Positions 32,524 through 41,556 of a DNA stretch of 45,218 bases are shown piece after piece. This DNA comes from Cellulomonas cellasea (GTDB lineage Bacteria > Actinomycetota > Actinomycetes > Actinomycetales > Cellulomonadaceae), in the NCBI RefSeq assembly GCF_006538745.1, contig NZ_BJLR01000039.1, positions 1 through 45,218 on the forward strand, in the 5' to 3' direction. How positions within the stretch are numbered: the stretch's first letter is position 1; the number at the start of each line of letters is the position of its first letter. A program made the translations under genes and the position numbers. The notes below the pieces were generated by a model. That model saw nothing but the letters and a program-made list of their open reading frames with translations. It did not search any database and was not told the origin of the DNA.

Positions 32524-35193
32524 ATGCAGGTGCCATCAGCACGGGGGCGCGAGAGCGCGAGGGTAGCCGGCATCGCCGCGCTCGCGGTCGCGCTCGTGAC
32601 GGCAGGGGCCGCACCGGGGGTGGCGACGGTCCCGGTCGGGCCCGACCCAGGCACGTCGCCCGTGGCCTCGCCGTCACCCACGGTCGCCGTGGGCGCGGGC
32701 GAGGTCGTCCCGGACGAGGGGGCCGTCGTCGCACCCGAGGGCCCCGCGGGCGGCACCGGCGCGACCGGGGGCACCGACGCCCCGACGAGCGCCGGCACCC
32801 CGACGGCCGGCGACGCGCCGACCAGCACGGACGCACCGTCGCCCGCACCCGCGGACGAGCGTGCGAGCGACGCCGGTCCCGCGACCGGCGCCGGGCTCTC
32901 CAGCGTGCCGGTGGACGCCACGACGCTCCCGGCCGGGGTCGGCCTCACGGGCACCGCCGCGGTGACGACCTCCGAGCTCACCACCGACGTCTTCCACCTC
33001 GCGGCGGTGACCTGGGCCGAGCCCGACGACACGCTCGAGGTGAGCGCGCGGGTGCGCAGCGGCGACGGCTGGACCGAGTGGCAGCACCTCGAGGCGGAGG
33101 AGGGTGCCGGCGCGGACTCGGGACGCGGCGGGACCGCACCGCTCATCGACCTCGCGGGCGCCGACGGCATCCAGGTGCAGCTCGCCAGCCCCGACGGGAC
33201 CTGGCCGTCCGACGTGCGCATCGACCTCGTCGACCCCGGCGAGGAGACCGCGGCGGACCCGGCGCCGGGCGCCGGCACCTCGATGGGTGCCGCGTCGACC
33301 GTCGTGTCGCGGCCGTCGATCATCACGCGCGCGCAGTGGGGCGCCGACGAGAGCATCAACACGAACAACCCGTCGCCCGCACGTGCGCTGAACATGGCGT
33401 TCATCCACCACACGGCGACGACGAACAGCTACGGGCCCGGTGACTCCGCGGCGCAGATCCGCTCCATCTACGTCTACCACGTGCAGGGACGGGGCTGGCC
33501 GGACATCGGCTACAACTTCGTGGTCGACCGCTACGGCCAGGTGTTCGAGGGGCGCTCGGGCGGGATCGACCTGCCGGAGGTCGGCGCGCACGCCGGGGAC
33601 GGCTTCAACACCGGGACCGTGGGGGTCGCGGCGCTCGGGACGTTCAGCACGTCCGTGCCCGACGTGGTGCCCGAGGTCATCTCGCAGGTCGTCGCGTGGA
33701 AGTTCGGCCTCCACCAGGTCGACCCGTACGCGACGGTGCGCATGGTCAGCGGCGGCACCGGGAACGTGCGCTGGGGTGCGGGGACCGAGGTGTACCTCCC
33801 CGCGATCTCGGGGCACCGGCACTCGTCGTTCACCGACTGCCCGGGCGAGGCGCTGTACGCCGCGCTCCCCGCGGTGCGCGCCCGCACCGCGCAGCTGCTC
33901 GCGCAGGCGGCGCACGCGCCGTGGCTCGCGGGCAGCCTCGACGGTGTCCGGGTGCGCGGGAACACCGTGACCGCCTACGGGTGGAGCGCGTCGACGGAGC
34001 GCCCGGGCGAGCCCGTCCAGGTCACCGTCCGGTCGTGGAGCAGGTCCGCGACGACGACGACCGGGGTCGTGCGCACCGACGTCGCCGCGGCCTTCCCGCA
34101 GTACGGGAACCGCGCCGGCTTCGAGGCGAGCCTCGAGCTCCCGCGGAACACCTACCAGGTCTGCGTGGACGTCACCGCGCCCGGGAGACCCGCGGTGACC
34201 CTCGGGTGCGGCTACGCGACCGTCATGACGGGCATGGTGCTCGGGAACGTCGACCTCGTGACGCCGCGGAGCGGCGGGGCCACCATCCAGGGGTGGGCGC
34301 TGCAGCCGGGCGAGCAGGCGCCGAACAAGGTCCACCTCTACGTCGACGGTGCGTGGGGCGGGCAGCTCACCGCGAACGTGCCGCGCGCCGACGTGGCCGC
34401 GGTCTACCCGGCCGAGGGCCCCAACCACGGCTTCGCCGCGAACCTCACGCTCGGCGAGGGCCCGCACGACGTCTGCGCGTACGGCATCAGCCTGCGCGCC
34501 AACGAGACGAACCCGCTGCTCGGCTGCCGCCGGGTCGTGGTGCCCTCGCGCGCACCGGTCGGCAACTTGGAGGCCGTCGTCGGGTCGGACGGTGCAGCGC
34601 GCCTCATCGGCTGGACGTTCGACCCGGACACCTCCGACGCCCTCGACGTGCACGTGTACCGCGGGGGCGCGTGGGCGGGCAGCTTCGTGGCGGGCGGGAA
34701 CCGTCCCGACGTGGCGCGGGCGTTCGGGCTGACGAGCGCCGCCCACGGGCTGACGGCCGACGTGGCGCTGCCGCCCGGCCAGCACGCGTTCTGCGCGTAC
34801 GCGATCAACCGCGGGTCCGTCTCGCCGAACCCGTCGCTCGGCTGCCGGACCGTCGGGGTGCCGCTCGGCAACCCGTTCGGCAGCCTCGACATCGTCGAGC
34901 GTGTGACGGGCGGCGCGGCCGGTGAGACGCGGCTGCGCGGCTGGGTGATCGACCCCGACACCCGCGCGGCAGCCGCCGTGCACGTCTACGTGGACGGCTG
35001 GATGCAGGGCGCCTACACCGCAGGCGCCGCACGGGCGGACGTCGGCTCCGCCTACCCGACGCTCGGTGCCGGGCACGGCTACGACGTGCGGCTCCGGCTC
35101 ACGGGCGGCACGCACAACGTGTGCGTGTACGCCATCAACACGGGGGTCGGCACGACCAACCCGCTCGTCGGCTGCCGGACCGTCACGGTCTGA
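32524..35193 (+). CDS. Secreted PGRP/amidase-like protein with four C-terminal repeats
   Basis: An 889-residue exported protein. A signal peptide (about 1-34) is followed by a long low-complexity Thr/Pro/Ala/Gly linker (35-130), a strand-rich domain (about 135-245) and a PGRP/amidase_2 domain (about 263-460) with RAQWGADES, FIHHTAT and GHRHSSFTDCPG. The His residues of the first and the His and Cys of the last are the expected zinc ligands of an N-acetylmuramoyl-L-alanine amidase. Four repeats of about 105 residues start near 470, 574, 680 and 786; three end in GCR(R/T)V after a CAYAI- or CVYAI-like strand. The repeats may bind wall carbohydrate. The ATG has GAGGGGGA upstream. Confidence 0.88.
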   Translation: MQVPSARGRESARVAGIAALAVALVTAGAAPGVATVPVGPDPGTSPVASPSPTVAVGAGEVVPDEGAVVAPEGPAGGTGATGGTDAPTSAGTPTAGDAPTSTDAPSPAPADERASDAGPATGAGLSSVPVDATTLPAGVGLTGTAAVTTSELTTDVFHLAAVTWAEPDDTLEVSARVRSGDGWTEWQHLEAEEGAGADSGRGGTAPLIDLAGADGIQVQLASPDGTWPSDVRIDLVDPGEETAADPAPGAGTSMGAASTVVSRPSIITRAQWGADESINTNNPSPARALNMAFIHHTATTNSYGPGDSAAQIRSIYVYHVQGRGWPDIGYNFVVDRYGQVFEGRSGGIDLPEVGAHAGDGFNTGTVGVAALGTFSTSVPDVVPEVISQVVAWKFGLHQVDPYATVRMVSGGTGNVRWGAGTEVYLPAISGHRHSSFTDCPGEALYAALPAVRARTAQLLAQAAHAPWLAGSLDGVRVRGNTVTAYGWSASTERPGEPVQVTVRSWSRSATTTTGVVRTDVAAAFPQYGNRAGFEASLELPRNTYQVCVDVTAPGRPAVTLGCGYATVMTGMVLGNVDLVTPRSGGATIQGWALQPGEQAPNKVHLYVDGAWGGQLTANVPRADVAAVYPAEGPNHGFAANLTLGEGPHDVCAYGISLRANETNPLLGCRRVVVPSRAPVGNLEAVVGSDGAARLIGWTFDPDTSDALDVHVYRGGAWAGSFVAGGNRPDVARAFGLTSAAHGLTADVALPPGQHAFCAYAINRGSVSPNPSLGCRTVGVPLGNPFGSLDIVERVTGGAAGETRLRGWVIDPDTRAAAAVHVYVDGWMQGAYTAGAARADVGSAYPTLGAGHGYDVRLRLTGGTHNVCVYAINTGVGTTNPLVGCRTVTV

Positions 35194-35207
35194 CGCGACG
35201 ACGCCGG

Positions 35208-35253
35208 AGACGGCTCAGGGCCCGGAGGACGTCCTCCGGGCCCTGCGCCGTCT
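35208..35253 (+). terminator. Very strong hairpin after the amidase-like gene
   Basis: A 30-bp perfect palindrome (35216-35245, CAGGGCCCGGAGGAC and its complement) is extended by AGACGGC/GCCGTCT past one mismatch, giving a 23-bp stem. It starts 15 nt after the stop codon. It is symmetric, so it can also stop transcription from the right. Confidence 0.8.
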
Positions 35254-35306
35254 GTGCTCCGTGCACCCGCGCCGTGCCGCACCGGCGCGTCGCGCTCGCG
35301 TGAGTC

Positions 35307-35328
35307 GCGCCCCGGCGCGCCGGGGCGC
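35307..35328 (-). terminator. Perfect palindrome after the capping-protein gene
   Basis: GCGCCCCGGCG followed directly by its exact reverse complement (22 bp), 18 nt beyond the stop codon of the minus-strand gene at 35346. With the 35208-35253 hairpin it forms a back-to-back terminator pair between convergent genes. Confidence 0.65.
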
Positions 35329-35345
35329 CGCGCCTCAGCGGCGCG

Positions 35346-37178
35346 TCACGGCTGCGTCAGGCGTCGCTTGACCCGGCCGGCGATCCGACGCGCCTTGCGC
35401 ACGGCGCTCGTGTCGTTGCGCCGGCGCAGCTCGGTGAGCTCGGCCTCCTGCACGCCGAGCCGGGCGTGCAGCCGGGAGAGCTCCGCCTCGACGTCCGCGA
35501 GCCGGCGGACCTCGCCGCGCAGCGTCGCGAGCTCGTCGCCCGCGCGGCGGTGCTCCCGGAAGTCGGAGACGTTGGTGTCGAGGAGCTCACGGAGCTGGCC
35601 CACGGAGCGCGCCGCACGCGCCGCCGGGCTCGCGTCCGAGGTGTTGACCGCTGCCTGGAAGGCCGACTCGGCGGTCACGAAGCGCTCGAGCGCGGCCTCG
35701 TCGACCGTCACGCCCACGTGGCCGGCGAGGATCGTCACGACGTCGCGGACCGTCCGGGGCGAGCCCCAGTCGCTCGGCTCGGTGCTGCGGGCGACGTCGA
35801 CCGCGCTCCAGAACGCCCCACGGATCAGGTGGTTCTCCCGGCCGTAGCCCTGCACGAGCCACTCCTGGTCGATGACGACCAGCGTGTCCGAGGAGTCGAC
35901 GATGATGTTGTGCGGGACGAGGTCGACCGGCGTCCACTCGTCCTCGACCACGCGGTCCGCCCAGCGCTTGAGCAGGACGCCCGCCTGGCCCGGGTCGCGC
36001 TCGACGAGGTCGAGGAGCGTGTGACCGGTGACGTGCGGGGCGCTCGGCTCCAGGACGTGCCGGACGTGCTCGGCGCCCGCCTCGGCCGGGAGGGACTCGT
36101 TCACGGCGGTCCGCACGAAGTCGATGCCGTCCGCGTGCCGGACGATCTGCGTGCGGACGGCGAAGCGCGGCTGACGCTCCGCGGTGAACGCGACGCCGAG
36201 TCGGTCGGACGGCCAGATCGACGACGGGGCACCGCGGTCGGCGACGACGACGAACGAGTTGGCGAAGTGCGTGCCCACGCCGGTGTCGACGAGCGTGCGC
36301 CAGGCGAGCCGCTCGTCGGCGAGCGACATGCGCTGCGTCATGTAGTCCGGGCTCGGGAAGGGCGGGATGCGCGAGGCGAGCGACCGGTCCTCGTCGAAGA
36401 GCTGGTCGTCGAGCAGGACCCGCGGCAGCTTGTAGTCCGGGAAGGCGCCGAGGACGCGTGACGTGAAGCCCGCCGTCTCGAGGAGCCCCGTGAGGCGCTG
36501 GCGGGTGAACGTCCGCGCCGGCGACGGCAGCGGGTACCCCTCGATCGAGTCGAACGCCCGGTCCGTGTGGTCCTCGGGCGCCCCGACGAGGTACTTGACG
36601 CCGACCTGGTTCTCGATCGCGAGCACGAGCGTGCCGTCCGGACGCAGCACCGACGCGATGCGACGCAGGAAGTCGACGTAGGGCTCGGGGGAGTCGGTCC
36701 CGTGCGCGACGTACTCGAGCACCCCGACGACGACGACGACGTCGTACGTCGGCTCGGCGGGGACGTCGTCGAGCGTGCCGACCATGACGGCGACGTTGGG
36801 CTGGTCACGCGTCCGCAGGCGCGCGACACGCGCGCGGGCGGCCATCGGCTCGACCGCGTCGACGAGGGCGACCTGCTCGCCGAGGTACCGCGTGATCGGG
36901 CCGCAGCCGCAGCCGATCTCGAGCACCCGGGCGTCTGCGGGGAGGTCGAGCCCGCGCAGCAGGTTCGCGCGCACGGTGGTCAGCGAGTAGCGCGTGGCCC
37001 AGTCCGTCGCGGCGTCCGCCAGCTCCTGCGAGGAGGACGAGAGGTCGCTCGCACGGGACACGATGCCCGCGAGCGTCTGCTCCGCGCCGTCGGCGTAGGC
37101 GAGGCCGGCCTCGGAGAGCACACGGCAGCCGAACTCGTCGACGGTGCCGAGCGCGCGCACGGGGGTGGGAGACGACAT
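35346..37178 (-). CDS. Methyltransferase / kinase-like / coiled-coil protein, WbdD-like
   Basis: A 610-residue protein with three parts. Residues about 60-240 are a class I SAM methyltransferase (motif I VLEIGCGCGP near 86, acidic VDAVEP near 103, VGVLEYV). Residues about 330-470 look kinase-like: VDLVPHNIIVD near 418-428 resembles the catalytic Asp-x4-Asn loop of small-molecule kinases and VVIDQEW near 434 the DFG-like metal Asp. I do not see a canonical N-lobe Lys. Residues about 543-586 form a heptad coiled coil, followed by a very basic tail. This order is that of WbdD, which caps and so limits the length of polymannose O-antigens. It is the last gene of the Wzm-Wzt operon. Capping is inferred from architecture and context. 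Confidence 0.75.
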   Translation of the reverse strand: MSSPTPVRALGTVDEFGCRVLSEAGLAYADGAEQTLAGIVSRASDLSSSSQELADAATDWATRYSLTTVRANLLRGLDLPADARVLEIGCGCGPITRYLGEQVALVDAVEPMAARARVARLRTRDQPNVAVMVGTLDDVPAEPTYDVVVVVGVLEYVAHGTDSPEPYVDFLRRIASVLRPDGTLVLAIENQVGVKYLVGAPEDHTDRAFDSIEGYPLPSPARTFTRQRLTGLLETAGFTSRVLGAFPDYKLPRVLLDDQLFDEDRSLASRIPPFPSPDYMTQRMSLADERLAWRTLVDTGVGTHFANSFVVVADRGAPSSIWPSDRLGVAFTAERQPRFAVRTQIVRHADGIDFVRTAVNESLPAEAGAEHVRHVLEPSAPHVTGHTLLDLVERDPGQAGVLLKRWADRVVEDEWTPVDLVPHNIIVDSSDTLVVIDQEWLVQGYGRENHLIRGAFWSAVDVARSTEPSDWGSPRTVRDVVTILAGHVGVTVDEAALERFVTAESAFQAAVNTSDASPAARAARSVGQLRELLDTNVSDFREHRRAGDELATLRGEVRRLADVEAELSRLHARLGVQEAELTELRRRNDTSAVRKARRIAGRVKRRLTQP

Positions 37179-37183
37179 CGGTT

Positions 37184-38539
37184 CTACCTCTCACGGGTGG
37201 GGGTCGCGGCGCGGGGAGCGCCAGGACGGATCATCGCCAGAGCCCGCCGCCCCACTGCATGACGGAGCTCACGCCGTCGGTCGCCCGCGTTCATGCGTCG
37301 GACGCGCGCGACCTGGGCCCGCCGTCGACCACCCAGCAGATCGGGCGCCGACGCCGGAGCCGAACAGTACTCCAGCAGCGGGCCCGCCACGCGGGTCCAG
37401 CGCAGCGAGGGGGCGAGCGCCGAGGCAGCGGCCCGCGCGGCGTCGAGCGCGGCGCGGTCGCCGAGCACCTGGGCGAGCCGGTCGTGCAGCGCGTCGACGT
37501 CGCCGGGGGGCACGGTCCAGCCGGCGCCGTGCGCCTCGAGGAGCGTGCTGAGGGGGTCTCCGCCGGTCGCGAGCGTCGGGACGCCCGCCCAGACGTAGTC
37601 CAGCAGCCGCGTGCGGTAGGAGAACTCCGTCTCGACGTGCGCGAGGTGCGTGCTGACGCCGAGCGTGGCGTCCGCGAGGTAGTCGGCCCGGCGGTCGTAG
37701 TCGATCCAGCCGGGCAGGAAGAACACGTGCGTGCCGAGCACGCCGAGCTCGTCCGCCGCCGCGCGGGCGCGCCGGGCAGCCTCGCCGCTGCGCACGTCGG
37801 GGTTCGGGTGCGCACCGCCCGCGAACGCCAGGCGCACGGTCGGACGGGTGCGGACGAGCCGCGCGACCGCGCGCACGAGGACCTCGGGGTCGAACCAGTT
37901 GTAGAGCCCGCCACCCCAGTACAGGACGTCGGAGTCGTCGTCGATCTCGGGGACGGCGGCGCGCAGGCCGCCGCCCGCAGTGGCGGCCGGGGGCGCGGGC
38001 AGGCCGAACGGGACGACGGCGAGCAGCCGGCTCAGCGCGGGGTCCGCGTCGTACGTGTCGGGGTTGATCCGGCCGTGCGCGGCGAGGTGGCCGACCCACA
38101 GCTTGCGCTGGTCGTCCGACGCGCACAGGAACGTGTCGCCGAGCAGCGCGTTCGTCCGCATGGCACGCACGGCCGCGTCGACCGCGAGCTGCCGGTGCCG
38201 GGGCGGCAGGTCCGCGGTCTGCTCGAGCGCCTCGAGGTGGAACGGGTCGTACAGGTCGACCACCAGGCGTGCCCGGCCCGACGCGAGCGCCGGGTGGCGG
38301 TCGAGCAGGTCGCCGCCGACGACGACGACGTCGGCCTGGTCCGCCGTCGCCGCGACGTCCCCGGGGGCCACGTGGCGCACCGGGACGTCGCCCTCACGGG
38401 GCGCGACCTGCCCGGTGCTGACGACACCCGCGTCGTGCCCCGCCGCGCGCAGCACCCGGGCCAGCTCGAGGCACCGGATCGCCGGGCCCGCGACCCGGTC
38501 GGTGACCGGCTCGGGGGTCAGGAACGCGACTGACGTCAC
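37184..38539 (-). CDS. GT4 glycosyltransferase
   Basis: A 451-residue GT-B enzyme. It opens with VAFLTPEPVTDRVAGPAIRC, has LYWGGGLYNWFDPEVLVRAV at the domain boundary, FLPGWIDYDRRADYLADA and the donor-site stretch FSYRTRLLDYVWAGVPTLAT. The C-terminal 45 residues are Arg-rich. The GTG overlaps the stop codon of the upstream three-domain transferase by 4 nt, and the capping-protein gene follows 5 nt downstream. Sugar specificity cannot be read; a role in the exported polymer is inferred. Confidence 0.88.
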   Translation of the reverse strand: MTSVAFLTPEPVTDRVAGPAIRCLELARVLRAAGHDAGVVSTGQVAPREGDVPVRHVAPGDVAATADQADVVVVGGDLLDRHPALASGRARLVVDLYDPFHLEALEQTADLPPRHRQLAVDAAVRAMRTNALLGDTFLCASDDQRKLWVGHLAAHGRINPDTYDADPALSRLLAVVPFGLPAPPAATAGGGLRAAVPEIDDDSDVLYWGGGLYNWFDPEVLVRAVARLVRTRPTVRLAFAGGAHPNPDVRSGEAARRARAAADELGVLGTHVFFLPGWIDYDRRADYLADATLGVSTHLAHVETEFSYRTRLLDYVWAGVPTLATGGDPLSTLLEAHGAGWTVPPGDVDALHDRLAQVLGDRAALDAARAAASALAPSLRWTRVAGPLLEYCSAPASAPDLLGGRRRAQVARVRRMNAGDRRRELRHAVGRRALAMIRPGAPRAATPTRER

Positions 38540-41500
38540 GAAGCCTCCGGGTCGCACAGGTACGCGTACAGCCCGGAGAACGCTCCGTCCCAGTCGGAGT
38601 GGCGCGCGTCGATGTCGGCGGTCGCCTGCTCCGACAGGCGGCGGCGAAGGTTCGCGTCCTCGACGAGGCGGGAGAGCTGCTCGACGATGCCCGAGACGCC
38701 GAGCTCGGCGAGGAGCGAGTTGCGCTCGTCGTCGAGGATCCAGTGGCCCCACGGGTTGTCGAACGCGACGACCGGCACGCCCGACGCCATGAGCTCGAGC
38801 GGCAGGTACGACGGGTGCTTCGACACCGTCAGGGCGAGCCCGATGTCGACCGTGCGGTACAGGACGCCCGTCGCGCGGTAGTCGAGCAGGCCGAGCTGCT
38901 GGATGTCGCCCGCGCGCGAGGTCCCGCGCGCCCACGAGCCGGCCGCGACGATCCGGACACCCTTGCCGTACTTCTGCTTGATCTCGCCCAGCGCCAGCGA
39001 GGCGATCTCCCAGCAGTTGCGCCAGTGTCCCGGGCGTCCGTACAGGAAGATCGTCACGGGCCGGTCGGTCGGGCGGGGCTCGTCCCCGTCGTGGAAGACG
39101 CCGCGGTCCACGGCCGGCATGAAGGACGTGCCCTTGCCGTGGTAGTCCTCGCGGTAGATCTTGTGGAGGTTCGCCGTGTTGCAGATCCCGTACAGCCCGA
39201 GCCGGTAGGACTCCTCGGTGAGGGCGTAGAGCGAGCCCGCCGGGTAGAACATCGGCTCGAAGTCCTGGATCAGGTAGAACCGGCGCGGGGCGCTGCTCGA
39301 CTTCGCGACGAAGTACGCCGTGACCCACAGGGTCGCGATCGAGGCGTCGGCCTCGGGGACCGCGTCGAGCTGGGCGGCGCTGCCGTCGTGGAACACGATC
39401 TCGGAGTCCGCGAGCCCCGGGAACGCCGCCGCGACCGCGGAGCGGACGTACAGGTCGTGCGGCGCGCCCCACACGATGAACCGGTTGACGACGCCGTGCT
39501 CGCGGCGCAGGTGGTCCGCGAGCCGGAAGGCGGTGTTGATCCCGCCGTAGTACGGCGAGTCGATGTCCGGGATGAACCAGTTGACGGTCCGGACCTCGCG
39601 GAACCCCTGCGTCGAGGCGTGCACGGCGTCGAGGCGCGCCTTGTCCGTCGAGTCGGCCCGGCACAGGTCGGCGAGCATCATCGCCTCGTTCTCGTCGTTC
39701 GCCTGACGGAAGATCGTCAGGTTCCGGCCGAGCGGCTCCGAGAGCATCTGACGCGCCGTGGGCTCCTGCTCGCTGCGCAGCCGCGGAGTGCGGCTCGTGA
39801 GCGACAGGTGCGGCGAGAAGTACGGGTCGCCACCGAGGACCCACGGGTTGTAGCGCCAGTAGCTCGCGAAGAAGTCCTCCGGGGGCACCGTCGAGCCGCG
39901 CGTCGCGGACTCGAGGTGACGCACGCCCACGTGCGGCGAGCACACGTTGCGCCGCCCGGACAGCACCGCGTCGAGGCCGAGCGTGACGTCGGACCCACAC
40001 AGCACGAAGCGCTCGTCGAACCCGCCGAGCTCCTCGAACACGTCGCGGCGGATCGCGAGGCACGCGCCCGTGACCGACAGCGTGTTGCGGTACCGGTCGG
40101 TGGCGCCGAGGAGGCTGTCCGAGCCGGGCTCCATGCCCTGGAACAGGTGGTCGGCGAACCCGCCGAGCCCGAGCACCACGCCCCCGTGCTGGATCTTGCC
40201 GTCCGCGTCGAGCAGCTGACCCCCGACGCACCCGATCTCGGGCTGGACGGCCCAGCCGACGAGCTCCTGGAGCCAGCGGGCGTCGGCGACCTCGGTGTCG
40301 TCGTTGAGGAAGACGACGACCTCGCCGCCGGACTGCCGCGCCGCGACGTTGTTGACGCGCGAGTAGTTGAACGGCGCCTCGGTCCACCACGTGACGGTCA
40401 GCTCGCGGCCGAGCGCGTCCCGCTGAGCGGCGTACCACGCGTCGTTGTCGGCCGACTGCCCGCCGTTGTCGATGACGTGCACGTCCCACTCGCCCGCGTA
40501 GTCGGTGCTGCGCAGCGACGCGAGCGCACGCCCGAGCAGCGGCCGGTTGTGCCGGGTCGGGACCACCACCGACACCGACGGCCACGACGCCGGCGTCGGC
40601 GTCACGCGGAGGCTGTCGCGCCCCGCGGTGACGAGCGACGGGCGCCCGATCTTCTCGAGGTGCGCGCGCACGGCCTGCGCACCCTCCTCGGTGACCCGGT
40701 CGTGGTGGTTCTGCACGCGCGCCAGCGGCCGGGTGACCCGGTCGGACTGGGGCTGCGTCGCCGTCGAGCGGACCAGCAGGTCCCACAGCGCCGCGTCGGT
40801 GCCGAGAGCGGCGAGGCCGCCCAGCTCGACGACGAGGCTGCGACGCATCGCGAAGGCCGCGCCGACGTAGTTGGCGCCGAGCAGCGCCTCGGGTGACCAG
40901 GAGGGGCGGATCCGGGCGGTCGGCTCCTCGCCGCGCGCACCCCGGACCTCGTCCCAGGTGACGATGTCGAGCAGCGGGTTCTCCCACGCGGCGCCGGCGA
41001 CCTGGAACAGGGCGTCGGGCGCCAGGACGTCTCCGGCCGGCAGGAACACGACGTAGTCCGCGGCGGACACCACGGCCGCGCGGGTCGCGTGCTCGGTCCA
41101 GTGCGTGTCCGCGGTCCACACGTGCTCGGCCTCGGTGGACGTCGTCGTCGGCGCGACGTCGCCGCACACCACGACGCTGCGGTGGGTCCACGACTGCGCG
41201 AGGACCGAGTCGATGCTCGCGTCGACGGCGCCGACGCCCGCGCCGGTGTACGGGGTGACCACGACGAGGAACGTCACGGGGTCGGTCGCCGCCTGCGCGT
41301 ACGCGCGCTGGTCACGCAGCGAGTCCCGGCTCGCGGAGAGCTGCGAGAGCCACGTCCCGACCGAGGGGCTCGCCGGGGTGATGGCCCCGGTCGCGGTGAA
41401 CGCGCTGCGGACCTGCCCCGCGGCGGACCGGGCGATCCGCGCGGACTCGAGTGCCGCCTTGGCGGTCGCCCGCTTGCGGGTCCCCGGTGCGAGGCGTTCG

Positions 41501-41556
41501 GACGCCTCGGTGCGGACCCGCTCGAACGCCTGGCGGGGGGTCGGGATCCAGCTCAT
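38536..41556 (-). CDS. Three-domain glycosyltransferase (GT2-like, GT2, WsaF-like GT4)
   Basis: A 1006-residue enzyme. Residues 1-85 are helical and basic. Residues about 90-310 are a GT2-like domain with only FLPAGDV at the metal site. Residues about 328-600 are a full GT2 domain (SVSVVVPTRHNRPLL, metal site VFLNDDTEVAD, FVLCGSDVTLGLD). Residues about 650-1000 form a GT-B domain opening with VNWFIPDIDSPYYGGINTAF and ending in the donor motif SYLPLELMASGVPVVAFDNP; this resembles the rhamnosyltransferase WsaF of S-layer glycan synthesis. It could add several residues of the repeat unit. The ATG overlaps the wzt stop by 4 nt. Rhamnose as donor is inferred. Confidence 0.85.
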   Translation of the reverse strand: MSWIPTPRQAFERVRTEASERLAPGTRKRATAKAALESARIARSAAGQVRSAFTATGAITPASPSVGTWLSQLSASRDSLRDQRAYAQAATDPVTFLVVVTPYTGAGVGAVDASIDSVLAQSWTHRSVVVCGDVAPTTTSTEAEHVWTADTHWTEHATRAAVVSAADYVVFLPAGDVLAPDALFQVAGAAWENPLLDIVTWDEVRGARGEEPTARIRPSWSPEALLGANYVGAAFAMRRSLVVELGGLAALGTDAALWDLLVRSTATQPQSDRVTRPLARVQNHHDRVTEEGAQAVRAHLEKIGRPSLVTAGRDSLRVTPTPASWPSVSVVVPTRHNRPLLGRALASLRSTDYAGEWDVHVIDNGGQSADNDAWYAAQRDALGRELTVTWWTEAPFNYSRVNNVAARQSGGEVVVFLNDDTEVADARWLQELVGWAVQPEIGCVGGQLLDADGKIQHGGVVLGLGGFADHLFQGMEPGSDSLLGATDRYRNTLSVTGACLAIRRDVFEELGGFDERFVLCGSDVTLGLDAVLSGRRNVCSPHVGVRHLESATRGSTVPPEDFFASYWRYNPWVLGGDPYFSPHLSLTSRTPRLRSEQEPTARQMLSEPLGRNLTIFRQANDENEAMMLADLCRADSTDKARLDAVHASTQGFREVRTVNWFIPDIDSPYYGGINTAFRLADHLRREHGVVNRFIVWGAPHDLYVRSAVAAAFPGLADSEIVFHDGSAAQLDAVPEADASIATLWVTAYFVAKSSSAPRRFYLIQDFEPMFYPAGSLYALTEESYRLGLYGICNTANLHKIYREDYHGKGTSFMPAVDRGVFHDGDEPRPTDRPVTIFLYGRPGHWRNCWEIASLALGEIKQKYGKGVRIVAAGSWARGTSRAGDIQQLGLLDYRATGVLYRTVDIGLALTVSKHPSYLPLELMASGVPVVAFDNPWGHWILDDERNSLLAELGVSGIVEQLSRLVEDANLRRRLSEQATADIDARHSDWDGAFSGLYAYLCDPEAS

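Noticed and set aside
37184-41191. One very long minus-strand frame that seems to fuse a large Arg/Gly-rich N-terminus to the GT4 at 37184
   Set aside because: Its first two thirds overlap the three-domain glycosyltransferase in another frame. The GT4 begins at GTG 38539 with a normal GTGA junction, so no fusion exists.
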